DNA of 64,000 nt, from the NCBI RefSeq assembly GCF_037137055.1, contig NZ_JBBBNY010000016.1, positions 1 through 64,000 of the forward strand, read 5' to 3'. Each line of letters starts with the position of its first letter. Within the stretch, counting starts at the first letter, position 1. The notes beneath the pieces were generated by a model. That model was given only the letters and a program-made list of their open reading frames with translations, was not told the DNA's origin and did no database searches. Made by a program: the position numbers and the translations under genes. Origin of the DNA: Frateuria_A yonginensis (GTDB taxonomy: Bacteria > Pseudomonadota > Gammaproteobacteria > Xanthomonadales > Rhodanobacteraceae). This document shows positions 30,295 to 39,025 of the stretch, one piece after another.

Positions 30295-30615
30295 TCAGTG
30301 CCCGCCGTCGCCGGCCGGCGGTGCGCTGGCCGCACCGGCGGGTTGTTCGACCACCTGGTAGAACGTCTCGCCGGGCTTGATCAGGCCCAGCTCCGCACGC
30401 GCGCGCGCTTCCACCGCCTGTTCGCCATGCTTGAGGTCGCTGACGTCGGCGGCCAGGGCCTGGTTGCGCTGGCGCAGCCGGTCGTTGTCGGCGTTCTGCC
30501 TGGCCACCGCGGCGCGCAGGGTGTGTACCTCGCGCATGCCGCCGCTGCCGGTCCACAGCTTGAGCTGCAGGCCGATCAGGATCACGAGCAGGACCAGGGC
30601 GATCCAGCGCAGCAT
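30295..30615 (-). CDS. ftsB: Cell division protein FtsB
   Basis: A 106-residue bitopic protein. One transmembrane helix lies near residues 3-20 (WIALVLLVILIGLQLKLW), followed by a coiled coil (about 28-65) and the short conserved ARAELGLIKPGETFYQVV. It forms the FtsQLB complex that activates septal peptidoglycan synthesis. The C-terminal tail is Ala/Pro/Gly-rich. It lies between eno and ispD, as in E. coli and xanthomonads. Confidence 0.94.
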   Translation of the reverse strand: MLRWIALVLLVILIGLQLKLWTGSGGMREVHTLRAAVARQNADNDRLRQRNQALAADVSDLKHGEQAVEARARAELGLIKPGETFYQVVEQPAGAASAPPAGDGGH

Positions 30616-30634
30616 GGGCGATGCGTACTCCGCC

Positions 30635-31933
30635 TCAGCTCGGCAGGCGGGCGAGGTTGGGAAACGCGTCGCGGCCGGCGTAGCGGGCGGCGCTGCCCAG
30701 CTGCTCCTCGATGCGCAGCAGCTGGTTGTACTTGGCCACGCGATCGGTACGGCACAGCGAGCCGGTCTTGATCTGCGTCGCGGTGGTCGCCACGGCGATG
30801 TCCGAGATGGTGGTGTCCTCGGTCTCGCCCGAGCGGTGCGAGACCACCGCCGCATACCTGGCCGCGCCGGCCATGGCGATGGCTTCCAGCGTCTCGGACA
30901 GGGTGCCGATCTGGTTGACCTTGATCAGGATGGCGTTGGCGATGTGCTTCTCGATGCCCTCGCGGAAGATCGACGGGTTGGTGACGAACAGGTCGTCGCC
31001 CACCAGCTGCACGCTCTGGCCCAGGCGCTCGGTGAGCAGCTTCCAGCCGTCCCAGTCGCCCTCGGCCATGCCGTCCTCGATGGTGACGATCGGGTAGTCC
31101 TTGGCCCAGCCGGCCAGCAGGTCGACGAACTGCTCGGGGCTATAGGCCTTGCCTTCGCCTTCGAGGTCGTACTTGCCGTTCTTGAAGAACTCCGAGCTGG
31201 CCACGTCCAGCCCCAGCAGGATCTCGCTGCCGACCTTGTAGCCGGCCTTGTTCACCGCTTCCAGGATGGTATCCAGCGCCTCGATGTTCGAACGCAGGTT
31301 CGGGGCGAAGCCGCCCTCGTCGCCGACGGCCGTGCTGAGGCCCTTGCCCTTGAGCACGCTCTTGAGGGCGTGGAAGATCTCCGCGCCGGCGCGCAGCGCC
31401 TCGGCGAAGTTCGGTACGCCGACCGGCAGGATCATGAACTCCTGCACGTCGACGTTGTTGTCGGCATGCGCGCCGCCGTTGACGATGTTCATCATCGGCA
31501 CCGGCAGGCTGCCCGGCTTGCCGTGCGCGAGGTACTTCCACAGCGGCTCGCCGCGCGAGGCCGCCACCGCGTGCGCCGCGGCCATTGACACGCCCAGCAG
31601 CGCGTTGGCGCCGAGCTTGCCCTTGTTCGGGGTGCCGTCCAGCGCGATCAGCTTGCCGTCCAGGCCCTTCTGGTCGGCGGCGTCGAAGCCCATCAGCGCC
31701 TCGGCGATCGCGCCGTTGACGTTGGCGACCGCCTTGGTCACGCCCTTGCCGCCGTAGCGCGCCTTGTCGCCGTCGCGCAGCTCCACCGCCTCGCGCGAGC
31801 CGGTCGAGGCGCCGCTGGGCACCGCGGCCCGGCCGAACGCGCCGCCGGCCAGGGTCACTTCGGCTTCCAGCGTGGGGTTGCCGCGCGAGTCGAGGATTTC
31901 ACGGGCGTGGATGCGGGTGATCGTCGTGGTCAT
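30635..31933 (-). CDS. eno: Enolase
   Basis: A 432-residue enolase. The N-terminus is REILDSRGNPTLEAEV. GGAHADNNVDVQEFMILP, the metal ligands in LGLDVASSEF, VTIEDGMAEGDWDGW and VGDDLFVTN, and the catalytic Lys in ILIKVNQIGTLSETLE are all present. SHRSGETEDTTISD follows. It interconverts 2-phosphoglycerate and phosphoenolpyruvate. PEP is also the substrate of KdsA, encoded upstream in the same direction. ftsB follows 19 bases later. Confidence 0.98.
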   Translation of the reverse strand: MTTTITRIHAREILDSRGNPTLEAEVTLAGGAFGRAAVPSGASTGSREAVELRDGDKARYGGKGVTKAVANVNGAIAEALMGFDAADQKGLDGKLIALDGTPNKGKLGANALLGVSMAAAHAVAASRGEPLWKYLAHGKPGSLPVPMMNIVNGGAHADNNVDVQEFMILPVGVPNFAEALRAGAEIFHALKSVLKGKGLSTAVGDEGGFAPNLRSNIEALDTILEAVNKAGYKVGSEILLGLDVASSEFFKNGKYDLEGEGKAYSPEQFVDLLAGWAKDYPIVTIEDGMAEGDWDGWKLLTERLGQSVQLVGDDLFVTNPSIFREGIEKHIANAILIKVNQIGTLSETLEAIAMAGAARYAAVVSHRSGETEDTTISDIAVATTATQIKTGSLCRTDRVAKYNQLLRIEEQLGSAARYAGRDAFPNLARLPS

Positions 31934-31976
31934 GGTGGTCCGTTCTGTCAGGGTGGCGTCAATGTCGTTGCTTGTC

Positions 31977-32060
31977 CCGCAGGAGCACGCTTGCTTGCGA
32001 TGCTCTCAGCTCCGGCGTGGCATGGGAGCGAAAGGCATCGCGGGCGAGCCCGCTCCTACA
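31977..32060. repeat. REP-like palindromic element overlapping the kdsA stop
   Basis: AGGAGCACGCTTGCTTGCG and GCGGGCGAGCCCGCTCCTACA form the two arms. On minus the right arm begins with the kdsA stop codon, within CTGTAGGAGCGGGC. Confidence 0.8.
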
Positions 32061-32889
32061 GGGTCTGTTCGAGGAAGCCGTGCCGCTTGGTCGCCGCGTC
32101 CAGCTCCATGAGGGTCTCCAGCAGCGCCTCCATCTTGCCCAGCGGCCATGCGTTCGGGCCGTCGGAGAGCGCCTTGCTCGGGTCCGGGTGCGTCTCGGCG
32201 AACAGGCCGGACACGCCGACGGCGACCGCCGCGCGCGCCAGCACCGGCACGAACTCGCGCTGGCCGCCGGAGCTCGCGCCCTGGCCGCCCGGCAACTGCA
32301 CCGAATGGGTCGCGTCGAACACCACCGGGCAGCCGGTTTCGCGCATCACGCTCAGGCTGCGCATGTCCGAGACCAGGTTGTTGTAACCGAAACTGGCCCC
32401 GCGTTCGCAGACCATGATCGCCTCGTTGCCCACGGCCTTGGCCTTGGCCACCACGTGCTTCATGTCCCACGGCGCCAGGAACTGACCTTTCTTGATGTTC
32501 ACCGGCTTGCCGGCACGCGCGACATTCTGGATGAAGTCGGTCTGGCGGCACAGGAAGGCCGGCGTCTGCAGCACGTCCACGACCGCGGCCACCTCGTCCA
32601 TCGGCGTGTACTCGTGCACGTCGGTGAGCACCGGCACCCCGATCTGGCGCCTGACCTCGCCGAGGATGCGCAGACCCTCCTCCAGGCCGGGGCCGCGGAA
32701 GCTCTGGCCGGAGGATCGGTTGGCCTTGTCGAAGCTCGACTTGAAGATGAAGTTCACGCCCAGCCGGCCGGTGATCTCCTTGAGCTTGCCGGCGGTGTCC
32801 AGCTGCAGCTGCTCGGACTCCACCACGCAGGGGCCCGCGATGAGGAACAGGGGCTGGTCCAGGCCGATTTCGAAACCGCAAAGATTCAT
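32056..32889 (-). CDS. kdsA: 3-deoxy-8-phosphooctulonate (KDO-8-P) synthase
   Basis: A 277-residue synthase. Diagnostic stretches are FLIAGPCVVES, FKSSFDKANRSS, VLTDVHEYTPMDE, CRQTDFIQNVARAGKPVNIKK and FAETHPDPSKALSDGPN. It condenses PEP with arabinose 5-phosphate to make KDO-8-P for lipopolysaccharide. It starts at ATG 32889. The TAG stop is the first codon inside a REP-like element, so the last residues of the protein border that repeat. Confidence 0.97.
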   Translation of the reverse strand: MNLCGFEIGLDQPLFLIAGPCVVESEQLQLDTAGKLKEITGRLGVNFIFKSSFDKANRSSGQSFRGPGLEEGLRILGEVRRQIGVPVLTDVHEYTPMDEVAAVVDVLQTPAFLCRQTDFIQNVARAGKPVNIKKGQFLAPWDMKHVVAKAKAVGNEAIMVCERGASFGYNNLVSDMRSLSVMRETGCPVVFDATHSVQLPGGQGASSGGQREFVPVLARAAVAVGVSGLFAETHPDPSKALSDGPNAWPLGKMEALLETLMELDAATKRHGFLEQTL

Positions 32890-33019
32890 GGTGTTTCCCG
32901 TTGCTACGTGCCAGCGCGGGACGCGCGGCCCCGCTCGGCAGGGCCGGCCTGCGGGCCGCAAGCGTGGTGGAATCCCGCATCCGCGGGCTTGGGGGCCGGG
33001 GGCGTCGCCACGCGCCGGC

Positions 33020-34693
33020 TCATGCCCGCGCCTGCGCCCCCGCCAGCTTCTCGCCCTCGCGCACCGCCTTGAATTCGCGCGCCGCCTCGACGAAACCGGT
33101 AAACAGCGGATGGCCGTCGCGCGGGGTCGAGGTGAACTCGGGGTGCGCCTGGCAGGCCAGGAACCAGGGGTGCTTCTGCCGCGGCAGCTCGATGATCTCC
33201 ACCAGCAGGTCGTCCATCGACTTGCCCGAGATCACCAGGCCCAGGTCCTCGAACGCCTGGCGGTACAGATTGTTGAACTCGTAGCGGTGGCGGTGACGTT
33301 CGCGCACGACCTCGTGACCGTAGAGCTCGCGCGCCAGCGTGCCGGTCTTCAGGCGGCATTCCTGCGCGCCCAGGCGCATGGTGCCGCCCAGGTCCGAATG
33401 CTCGCTGCGCTGCTCGACCTCGCCCGCGGCGGTGGTCCACTCGGTGATCAGCGCGATCACCGGGTGGGTGGTGTTGCGGTCGTTCTCGCTGGAATCGGCA
33501 TCGGCCAGGCCGGCGACGTGGCGGGCGAAGTCGACCACCGCCGCGTGCATGCCGTAGCAGATGCCGAAGTACGGCACGCCGTGCTCGCGGGCGTACCTGG
33601 CCGCCAGCACCTTGCCCTCGAAGCCGCGCTTGCCGAAGCCGCCCGGCACCAGGATGGCGTCCACGCCGCCCAACACCTTCTGCGCGCCCTCGGCCTCGAC
33701 CTGCTCGGAGTCGATCCATTCCAGGTTGACGCGGGTCTGCTGCTTGATCCCGCCGTGGCGCAGCGCCTCGCCGAGCGACTTGTAGGCGTCCTTGTGCTCC
33801 ACGTACTTGCCGACGATGGCGATGGTGACCTCGTCCTTGGGGTGCTCCACCGCCTCCACCGTGCGGCGCCAGCTGGAGAGGTCCGCCGGGCGGGCGTCCA
33901 GCCCCAGGCGCCGCACCACGATCTCGTCCAGCCCCTGGCTGTGCAGCCACAACGGCGTCTTGTAGATGACGTCCACGTCCACCGCGCTGATCACCGCGTT
34001 CTCCGGGACGTTGGTGAACAGCGCGATCTTGCGGCGCTCGCCCTCGGGCAGCGGCTCCTCGCAGCGGCACAGCAGGATGTCCGGCTGGATGCCGATCGAG
34101 CGCATCTCCTTGACCGAGTGCTGGGTCGGCTTGGTCTTGATCTCGCCGGCGGCCTTGATGAAGGGCACCAGGGTCAGGTGCATGAACAGGCACTTCTCCG
34201 GGCCGTGCTCGATGCGCAGCTGGCGGATCGCCTCCAGGAACGGCAGCGACTCGATGTCGCCCACCGTGCCGCCGATCTCCACCAGCGCCACGTCGAAGCC
34301 ACGGGTGGCCTCGTGGATGGTGTGCTTGATCTCGTCGGTGATGTGCGGGATCACCTGCACGGTGGCGCCCAGGTAGTCGCCGCGGCGCTCCTTGCGGATC
34401 ACGCTCTCGTAGATCTTGCCGGTGGTGATCGAGTTCTTGCCGGTCAGCCGCGTGTGGACGAAGCGCTCGTAGTGGCCCAGGTCCAGGTCGGTCTCGGCGC
34501 CGTCGTCGGTGACGTAGACCTCGCCGTGCTGGAAGGGACTCATGGTGCCCGGATCCACGTTGATGTAGGGATCGAGCTTCATCATGGTGACCGAGAGACC
34601 GCGCGCCTCGAGGATGGACGCAAGCGACGCCGCCGCGATGCCCTTGCCGAGGGAGGACACCACACCGCCGGTGACGAAAATCAGGGGGGTCAT
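33020..34693 (-). CDS. pyrG: CTP synthase
   Basis: A 557-residue enzyme. The N-terminal synthetase has FVTGGVVSSLGKGI (P-loop), KLDPYINVDPGTMSPFQHGEV and VEIGGTVGDIES. The C-terminal glutaminase has PGGFGKRG, the nucleophile in FGICYGMH, and the His/Glu pair in QAHPEFTS. It aminates UTP using glutamine. The residues after the nucleophile (C-Y-G-M-H) differ from the C-L-G-M-Q common in this class; I cannot say how rare that is. It is probably first of the pyrG-kdsA-eno-ftsB run. Confidence 0.97.
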   Translation of the reverse strand: MTPLIFVTGGVVSSLGKGIAAASLASILEARGLSVTMMKLDPYINVDPGTMSPFQHGEVYVTDDGAETDLDLGHYERFVHTRLTGKNSITTGKIYESVIRKERRGDYLGATVQVIPHITDEIKHTIHEATRGFDVALVEIGGTVGDIESLPFLEAIRQLRIEHGPEKCLFMHLTLVPFIKAAGEIKTKPTQHSVKEMRSIGIQPDILLCRCEEPLPEGERRKIALFTNVPENAVISAVDVDVIYKTPLWLHSQGLDEIVVRRLGLDARPADLSSWRRTVEAVEHPKDEVTIAIVGKYVEHKDAYKSLGEALRHGGIKQQTRVNLEWIDSEQVEAEGAQKVLGGVDAILVPGGFGKRGFEGKVLAARYAREHGVPYFGICYGMHAAVVDFARHVAGLADADSSENDRNTTHPVIALITEWTTAAGEVEQRSEHSDLGGTMRLGAQECRLKTGTLARELYGHEVVRERHRHRYEFNNLYRQAFEDLGLVISGKSMDDLLVEIIELPRQKHPWFLACQAHPEFTSTPRDGHPLFTGFVEAAREFKAVREGEKLAGAQARA

Positions 34694-34719
34694 GGAATGC
34701 AGCCGTGCTGGAAATCGGC

Positions 34720-34725
34720 ATTTTA
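34720..34725 (-). promoter_or_regulatory. Candidate -10 element of pyrG
   Basis: TAAAAT on minus, about 26 bases before the pyrG start, matches five of six consensus bases. No clear -35 is 16-18 bases upstream. Confidence 0.35.
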
Positions 34726-35022
34726 GCGGGTGACGGGGCCGGCGGCGAGAGATTCCGCGGCGTCGGTTCACGCTCGAGCCCGTCCGCCTCGGGAAAGGGG
34801 GCCGAGGCAAGGGTCCGGCAGGTCCGGGGGCCGCCACCTGCCCTCGGCCTCCGGGGACACGGGGCTCGACGTCGCCCCTGTCCCACGCCGTTCGCCTGAG
34901 CGTAGGCGCGAAGCGCCGAAGTCGCAGGGTTCCCCCACGGCCGCCGCGTCGGCAACCGACTCCGGCTCTGCGCGCCCACGCTCGGCGGGAACGGTTGCGG
35001 GCGAAGGCGCTAGCATGGGCGC
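34726..35022. other. Intergenic region between pyrG and the aminopeptidase gene
   Basis: No gene recognised. A strong stem-loop lies at 34854-34884 (GGGACA-C-GGGGC pairing GCCCC-TGTCCC, loop TCGACGTC). GCCGAGGC-type and GGTCCGG repeats surround it. It could be RNA structure or a degenerate repeat element; no T-run follows. Confidence 0.35.
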
Positions 35023-36822
35023 ATGAGCAACCCCATCCCCTCCCGCCTGGCCGCCCTGCGCCAGGCCATGCAGCGCCACGGCGTCGCCGCCTGCCTGGTC
35101 CCCACCGCCGATCCGCACCTGTCCGAATACCTGCCCGCGCACTGGGCGGCGCGCGAGTGGCTGTCCGGCTTCACCGGCTCGGCCGGCACGCTGGTGGTGA
35201 CCGCGACCGACGCCGGCCTGTGGACGGACTCGCGCTACTTCGCCCAGGCCGAGCAACAACTGGCCGGCAGCGGCATCGCGCTGAAGAAGCAGAAGGTTTC
35301 GCACGCGCCCGAGCACCTGCAATGGCTGCAGCAGCACCTGGGCGACGGCGAGGTGCTGGCGGTGGCGGGCGACAGCCTCTCCGTTGCCGCCCGCCGGCAG
35401 ATCGAGCGCCTGCTGAGCGAGGCCGGCGCGCGCGTGCGCACCGACCTGGACCTGCCGGGCGAGGTCTGGACCGACCGACCGCCCCTGCCCAGGGCGCCGG
35501 TGTTCGAGCACCCGGCCGGCTACCCGGGCGCCACGCGCGCGGAAAAGCTCGAGCGCCTGCGTGCCGCGCTACGCCGCCAGCAGGCCACCCATCATCTGGT
35601 GTCCAGCCTGGACGACATCGCCTGGCTGAGCAACCTGCGCGGCAGCGACGTGGAATGCAATCCGGTGTTCCTGGCGCATCTGCTGGTCGAGAGCGAGGAC
35701 CGAGCGACGCTCTTCGTCGACCGTGGCAAGCTCTCGGACGCGCTGGTCGTCGCCCTGTCCGCCGACGGCGTGCGCATCGCCGACTACGCCACGGTCACCG
35801 ACGCGCTGGGCGAACTGGGCGCAGACGCCCGCCTGCTGCTGGACCCCGCCCGCGTGGTGTGCGCAGTGGCCGACGCCATCGGCGCGGACGCCACGCGCCT
35901 GGAGGCCGCCAACCCCTCGACCGCCGCCAAGGCGCGCAAGAGCGAGCCGGAGCTGGAACACATCCGGGAGGTGATGCGCCGCGACGGCGCCGCGCTGGTG
36001 CGCGCCTTCCGCCGGCTGGAGGAGCGCCTGGCCGCCGGCATGCACCAGACCGAGCTCGACGTCGACGCCCTGCTGCGCGAGGAGCGCTCGGCCCAGCCCG
36101 GCTTCGTCGGCGAGAGCTTCGCCACCATCGCCGGCTACCAGGCCAACGGCGCCCTGCCGCACTACCGCGCCACGCCCGAGGCGCACAGCACGTTGCAGCG
36201 CAAGGGCCTGCTGCTGGTCGACTCCGGCGGCCAGTACCTGGGCGGCACCACCGACATCACCCGCGTGCTGGCGCTGGGCGAGACCACCGCCGAGCAGCGC
36301 CGCGATGCCACGCTGGTCATGAAGGGGCTGATCGCCCTCTCGCGCGCCCGCTTTCCCAAGGGTGCCAGCGGCCCGCAGCTCGACGCGCTGGCGCGCGCGC
36401 CGCTGTGGGCCTGCGGCCTGGACTACGGCCACGGCACCGGCCACGGCGTGGGCTACTTCCTCAACGTGCACGAGGGCCCGCATTCGATCCGCCCGCCGGT
36501 CACCGGCGGCGGGCTGGTGCCGCTGGAGCCGGGCATGATCACCTCGATCGAGCCGGGCCTGTACAAGCCGGCGCGCCACGGCATCCGCCACGAGAACCTG
36601 GCGGTGGTGGTGCAGGCGGACCAGACCGAATTCGGCGAGTTCTACGCCTTCGAGACGCTGACGCTGTGCCCGTTCGACCGCCGCGCGCTGGAACCGGGCC
36701 TGCTCAACCCCGAAGAGCGCGCCTGGCTGGACGACTACCACGCCACCGTGCGCGCGGCGCTGGCGCCCCTGCTCGAGGCGGCCGACCTGGCCTGGCTCGA
36801 GCGCCACTGCACCCCGCTCTAG
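35023..36822 (+). CDS. M24B family Xaa-Pro aminopeptidase (three-domain type)
   Basis: A 599-residue protein. It has two creatinase-N-like domains (about 5-135 and 160-305) and the M24 pita-bread domain (about 315-530). A short C-terminal domain (PFDRRALEPGLLNPEERAWLDDY) resembles eukaryotic XPNPEP1. Metal ligands are the Asp residues in LLVDSGGQY and GGTTDITR, His in YGHGTGHGVG, and Glu in TSIEPGLY and HENLAVVV. It removes N-terminal residues before proline. The start is at ATG 35023; the ribosome binding site is weak. Confidence 0.92.
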   Translation: MSNPIPSRLAALRQAMQRHGVAACLVPTADPHLSEYLPAHWAAREWLSGFTGSAGTLVVTATDAGLWTDSRYFAQAEQQLAGSGIALKKQKVSHAPEHLQWLQQHLGDGEVLAVAGDSLSVAARRQIERLLSEAGARVRTDLDLPGEVWTDRPPLPRAPVFEHPAGYPGATRAEKLERLRAALRRQQATHHLVSSLDDIAWLSNLRGSDVECNPVFLAHLLVESEDRATLFVDRGKLSDALVVALSADGVRIADYATVTDALGELGADARLLLDPARVVCAVADAIGADATRLEAANPSTAAKARKSEPELEHIREVMRRDGAALVRAFRRLEERLAAGMHQTELDVDALLREERSAQPGFVGESFATIAGYQANGALPHYRATPEAHSTLQRKGLLLVDSGGQYLGGTTDITRVLALGETTAEQRRDATLVMKGLIALSRARFPKGASGPQLDALARAPLWACGLDYGHGTGHGVGYFLNVHEGPHSIRPPVTGGGLVPLEPGMITSIEPGLYKPARHGIRHENLAVVVQADQTEFGEFYAFETLTLCPFDRRALEPGLLNPEERAWLDDYHATVRAALAPLLEAADLAWLERHCTPL

Positions 36823-36831
36823 CCCTGCCTC

Positions 36832-36920
36832 CTGTAGCCGCGAGCTTGCTCGCGATGCCTTTGCGTTTGGCGCCCCACCGCCGTTAAAGCCGAGACCATC
36901 GCGAGCACGCTCGCTCCTCC
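36832..36920. repeat. REP-like palindromic element
   Basis: CTGTAGCCGCGAGCTTGCTCGCGATG on the left is mirrored by ATCGCGAGCACGCTCGCTCC on the right, about 35 bases apart, between the aminopeptidase and parE genes. Same family as 8532-8602. Confidence 0.75.
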
Positions 36921-37004
36921 ATCAGGTGACAGCCGCGGCATGCTTGACCAGCGCGCCCGGCTCTCGCCATGCTGCGGCGCTTCCGTTTCCGATCGATCCC
37001 ACGC

Positions 37005-38894
37005 ATGAGCAGTCGCTACAACGCCGCCGACATCGAAGTCCTCTCCGGCCTCGATCCCGTCAAACGCCGCCCCGGCATGTACACGGACACCTCGCGCCCC
37101 AACCATCTGGCGCAGGAAGTGATCGACAACTCGGTGGACGAGGCGCTGGCCGGCCACGCGAAGTCCATCGAGGTGGTGCTGCATGCCGACGGCTCGGTGG
37201 AGGTAACCGACGACGGCCGCGGCATGCCGGTGGACATCCACCCGGAGGAAGGCGTGCCGGGCGTGGAGCTGATCCTCACCCGCCTGCACGCGGGGGGCAA
37301 GTTCAGCGGCAAGAACTACAACTTCTCCGGCGGCCTGCACGGCGTGGGCGTATCGGTGGTCAATGCGCTGTCGCAGCGGGTGGAAGTGACCATCCGCCGC
37401 GACGGCAACGAATACCGCATGGCCTTCGAGCACGGCGACCGCGTCAGCGAGCTGGAGGTCATCGGCTCGGTGCCGAAGAAGAAAACCGGCACCACCGTGC
37501 GTTTCTGGGCCGACCCGAAGTACTTCGACTCGCCGAAGATTTCCGTGCCCAAGCTCAAGCACCTGCTGCGCGCCAAGGCGGTGCTGTGCGCGGGCCTGAG
37601 CGTGAAGCTGATCGACCAGGCCGGCGGCGAGACCAGCGAGTGGCACTACGAGGACGGCCTGCGCGACTACCTGCGCGGCGAGCTGGACGGTGCCGAGGCG
37701 ATTCCGGCCGAGCTGTTCGTGCACCACGTGCAGCGCGAGACCGAGGGCCTGGACGTGGCGCTCACCTGGGTGCCCGAGGGCGAACTGGTGCAGGAAAGCT
37801 ACGTCAACCTGATCCCCACCGCGCAGGGAGGCACTCACGTCAACGGCCTGCGCTCGGGCCTGACCAACGCCATCCGCGAGTTCTGCGACATCCGCAACCT
37901 GCTGCCGCGCGGCGTCAAGCTGGCGCCCGAGGACGTATGGGAGCGCCTGGCCTTCGTGCTCTCGGCCAAGCTGCAGGACCCGCAGTTCGCCGGCCAGACC
38001 AAGGAGCGCCTGTCCTCGCGCAACGCGGCGGCGCTGTGCGAAAACGTGGTGCACGACGCCTTCAGCCTGTGGCTCAACCAGCACGTGGACCTCGGCGAGA
38101 AGATCGCCCAGCTCGCCATTGAGCGCGCCAGCGCGCGCCTGAAGGCGGCCAAGCAGGTGGTGCGCAAGAAGATCACCCAGGGTCCCGCCCTGCCCGGCAA
38201 GCTGGCCGACTGCACCGCGACCGACCTCACCCGCACCGAGCTGTTCCTGGTCGAGGGCGACTCGGCCGGCGGCAGCGCCAAGCAGGCACGCGACAAGGAG
38301 TTCCAGGCGATCCTGCCGCTGCGCGGCAAGATCCTGAACACCTGGGAGGTGGAATCCACCTCGGTACTTGCTTCGGAGGAGGTGCACAACCTCGCCGTGG
38401 CAATCGGCTGCGACCCCGGCAAGGACGACCTGTCCGGCCTGCGCTACGGCAAGATCATCATCCTGGCCGACGCCGACTCCGACGGCCTGCATATCGCCAC
38501 CCTGCTCTCGGCGCTGTTCCTGCGCCACTTCCCGGCGCTGGTGCGCGAGGGCCACGTGTTCGTGGCGATGCCGCCGCTGTTCCGCGTGGACGTGGGCAAG
38601 CAGGTCTTCTACTGCCTGGACGAGGCCGAGAAGCAGTCCATGCTGCAGAAGGTCGAGCGCGAGAAGATGAAGGGCGCGGTCACCGTTACCCGCTTCAAGG
38701 GCCTGGGCGAGATGAACCCGGCGCAGCTGCGCGAGTCCACCATCCACCCGGATACCCGTCGCCTGGTGCAGCTCACGGTCGACGACAACGAAGCCACCGC
38801 CAAGCTGATGGACCTGCTGCTCGCCAAGAAGCGCGCCGGCGACCGCAAGAGCTGGCTGGAGGAAAAGGGCGACCTGGCGACGCTGGAGGTGTGA
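37005..38894 (+). CDS. parE: DNA topoisomerase IV subunit B
   Basis: A 629-residue GHKL ATPase. The N-terminal part has RRPGMYTDT, EVIDNSVDEALAGH, VTDDGRGMPVDIHP and GGLHGVGVSVVNALS. The TOPRIM part has EGDSAGGSAKQARD, ILADADSDGLHIATLL and the DxD metal site. FKGLGEMNPAQLRE follows near the C-terminus. With ParC it decatenates daughter chromosomes. The YTDT after RRPGM and the length of about 630 favour ParE over GyrB (about 800). The start at 37005 (MSSRYNAADIEVL) matches ParE; an ATG at 36969 is 12 codons earlier. Confidence 0.95.
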   Translation: MSSRYNAADIEVLSGLDPVKRRPGMYTDTSRPNHLAQEVIDNSVDEALAGHAKSIEVVLHADGSVEVTDDGRGMPVDIHPEEGVPGVELILTRLHAGGKFSGKNYNFSGGLHGVGVSVVNALSQRVEVTIRRDGNEYRMAFEHGDRVSELEVIGSVPKKKTGTTVRFWADPKYFDSPKISVPKLKHLLRAKAVLCAGLSVKLIDQAGGETSEWHYEDGLRDYLRGELDGAEAIPAELFVHHVQRETEGLDVALTWVPEGELVQESYVNLIPTAQGGTHVNGLRSGLTNAIREFCDIRNLLPRGVKLAPEDVWERLAFVLSAKLQDPQFAGQTKERLSSRNAAALCENVVHDAFSLWLNQHVDLGEKIAQLAIERASARLKAAKQVVRKKITQGPALPGKLADCTATDLTRTELFLVEGDSAGGSAKQARDKEFQAILPLRGKILNTWEVESTSVLASEEVHNLAVAIGCDPGKDDLSGLRYGKIIILADADSDGLHIATLLSALFLRHFPALVREGHVFVAMPPLFRVDVGKQVFYCLDEAEKQSMLQKVEREKMKGAVTVTRFKGLGEMNPAQLRESTIHPDTRRLVQLTVDDNEATAKLMDLLLAKKRAGDRKSWLEEKGDLATLEV

Positions 38895-38902
38895 CGCCTG
38901 GC

Positions 38903-39015
38903 TCCCTCTCCACGCGGGGCGAGGTTTGGAGTGAGGGGCCCTTCTTGCGGTAGATTGCATCTGCCTCGACGCCAGTCCGCCCCTCACCCCGGTCCTCTCC
39001 CAGTGGGGAGGGGAC
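38903..39015. repeat. Second type of intergenic inverted repeat
   Basis: CCCTCTCCACGCGGGGCGAGG with GAGTGAGGGG on one side is mirrored by CCCCTCACCCCGG with CCTCTCCCAGTGGGGAGGGG on the other. It fills the gap between parE and the dioxygenase gene. A short relative is at 17885-17910. Confidence 0.7.
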
Positions 39016-39025
39016 GAAAAGCGAG

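Noticed and set aside
37005..38894. gyrB instead of parE
   Set aside because: Length of about 630 residues and the YTDT after RRPGM fit ParE; GyrB in this group is about 800 residues and lies near the origin with dnaA/dnaN/recF, none of which is here.
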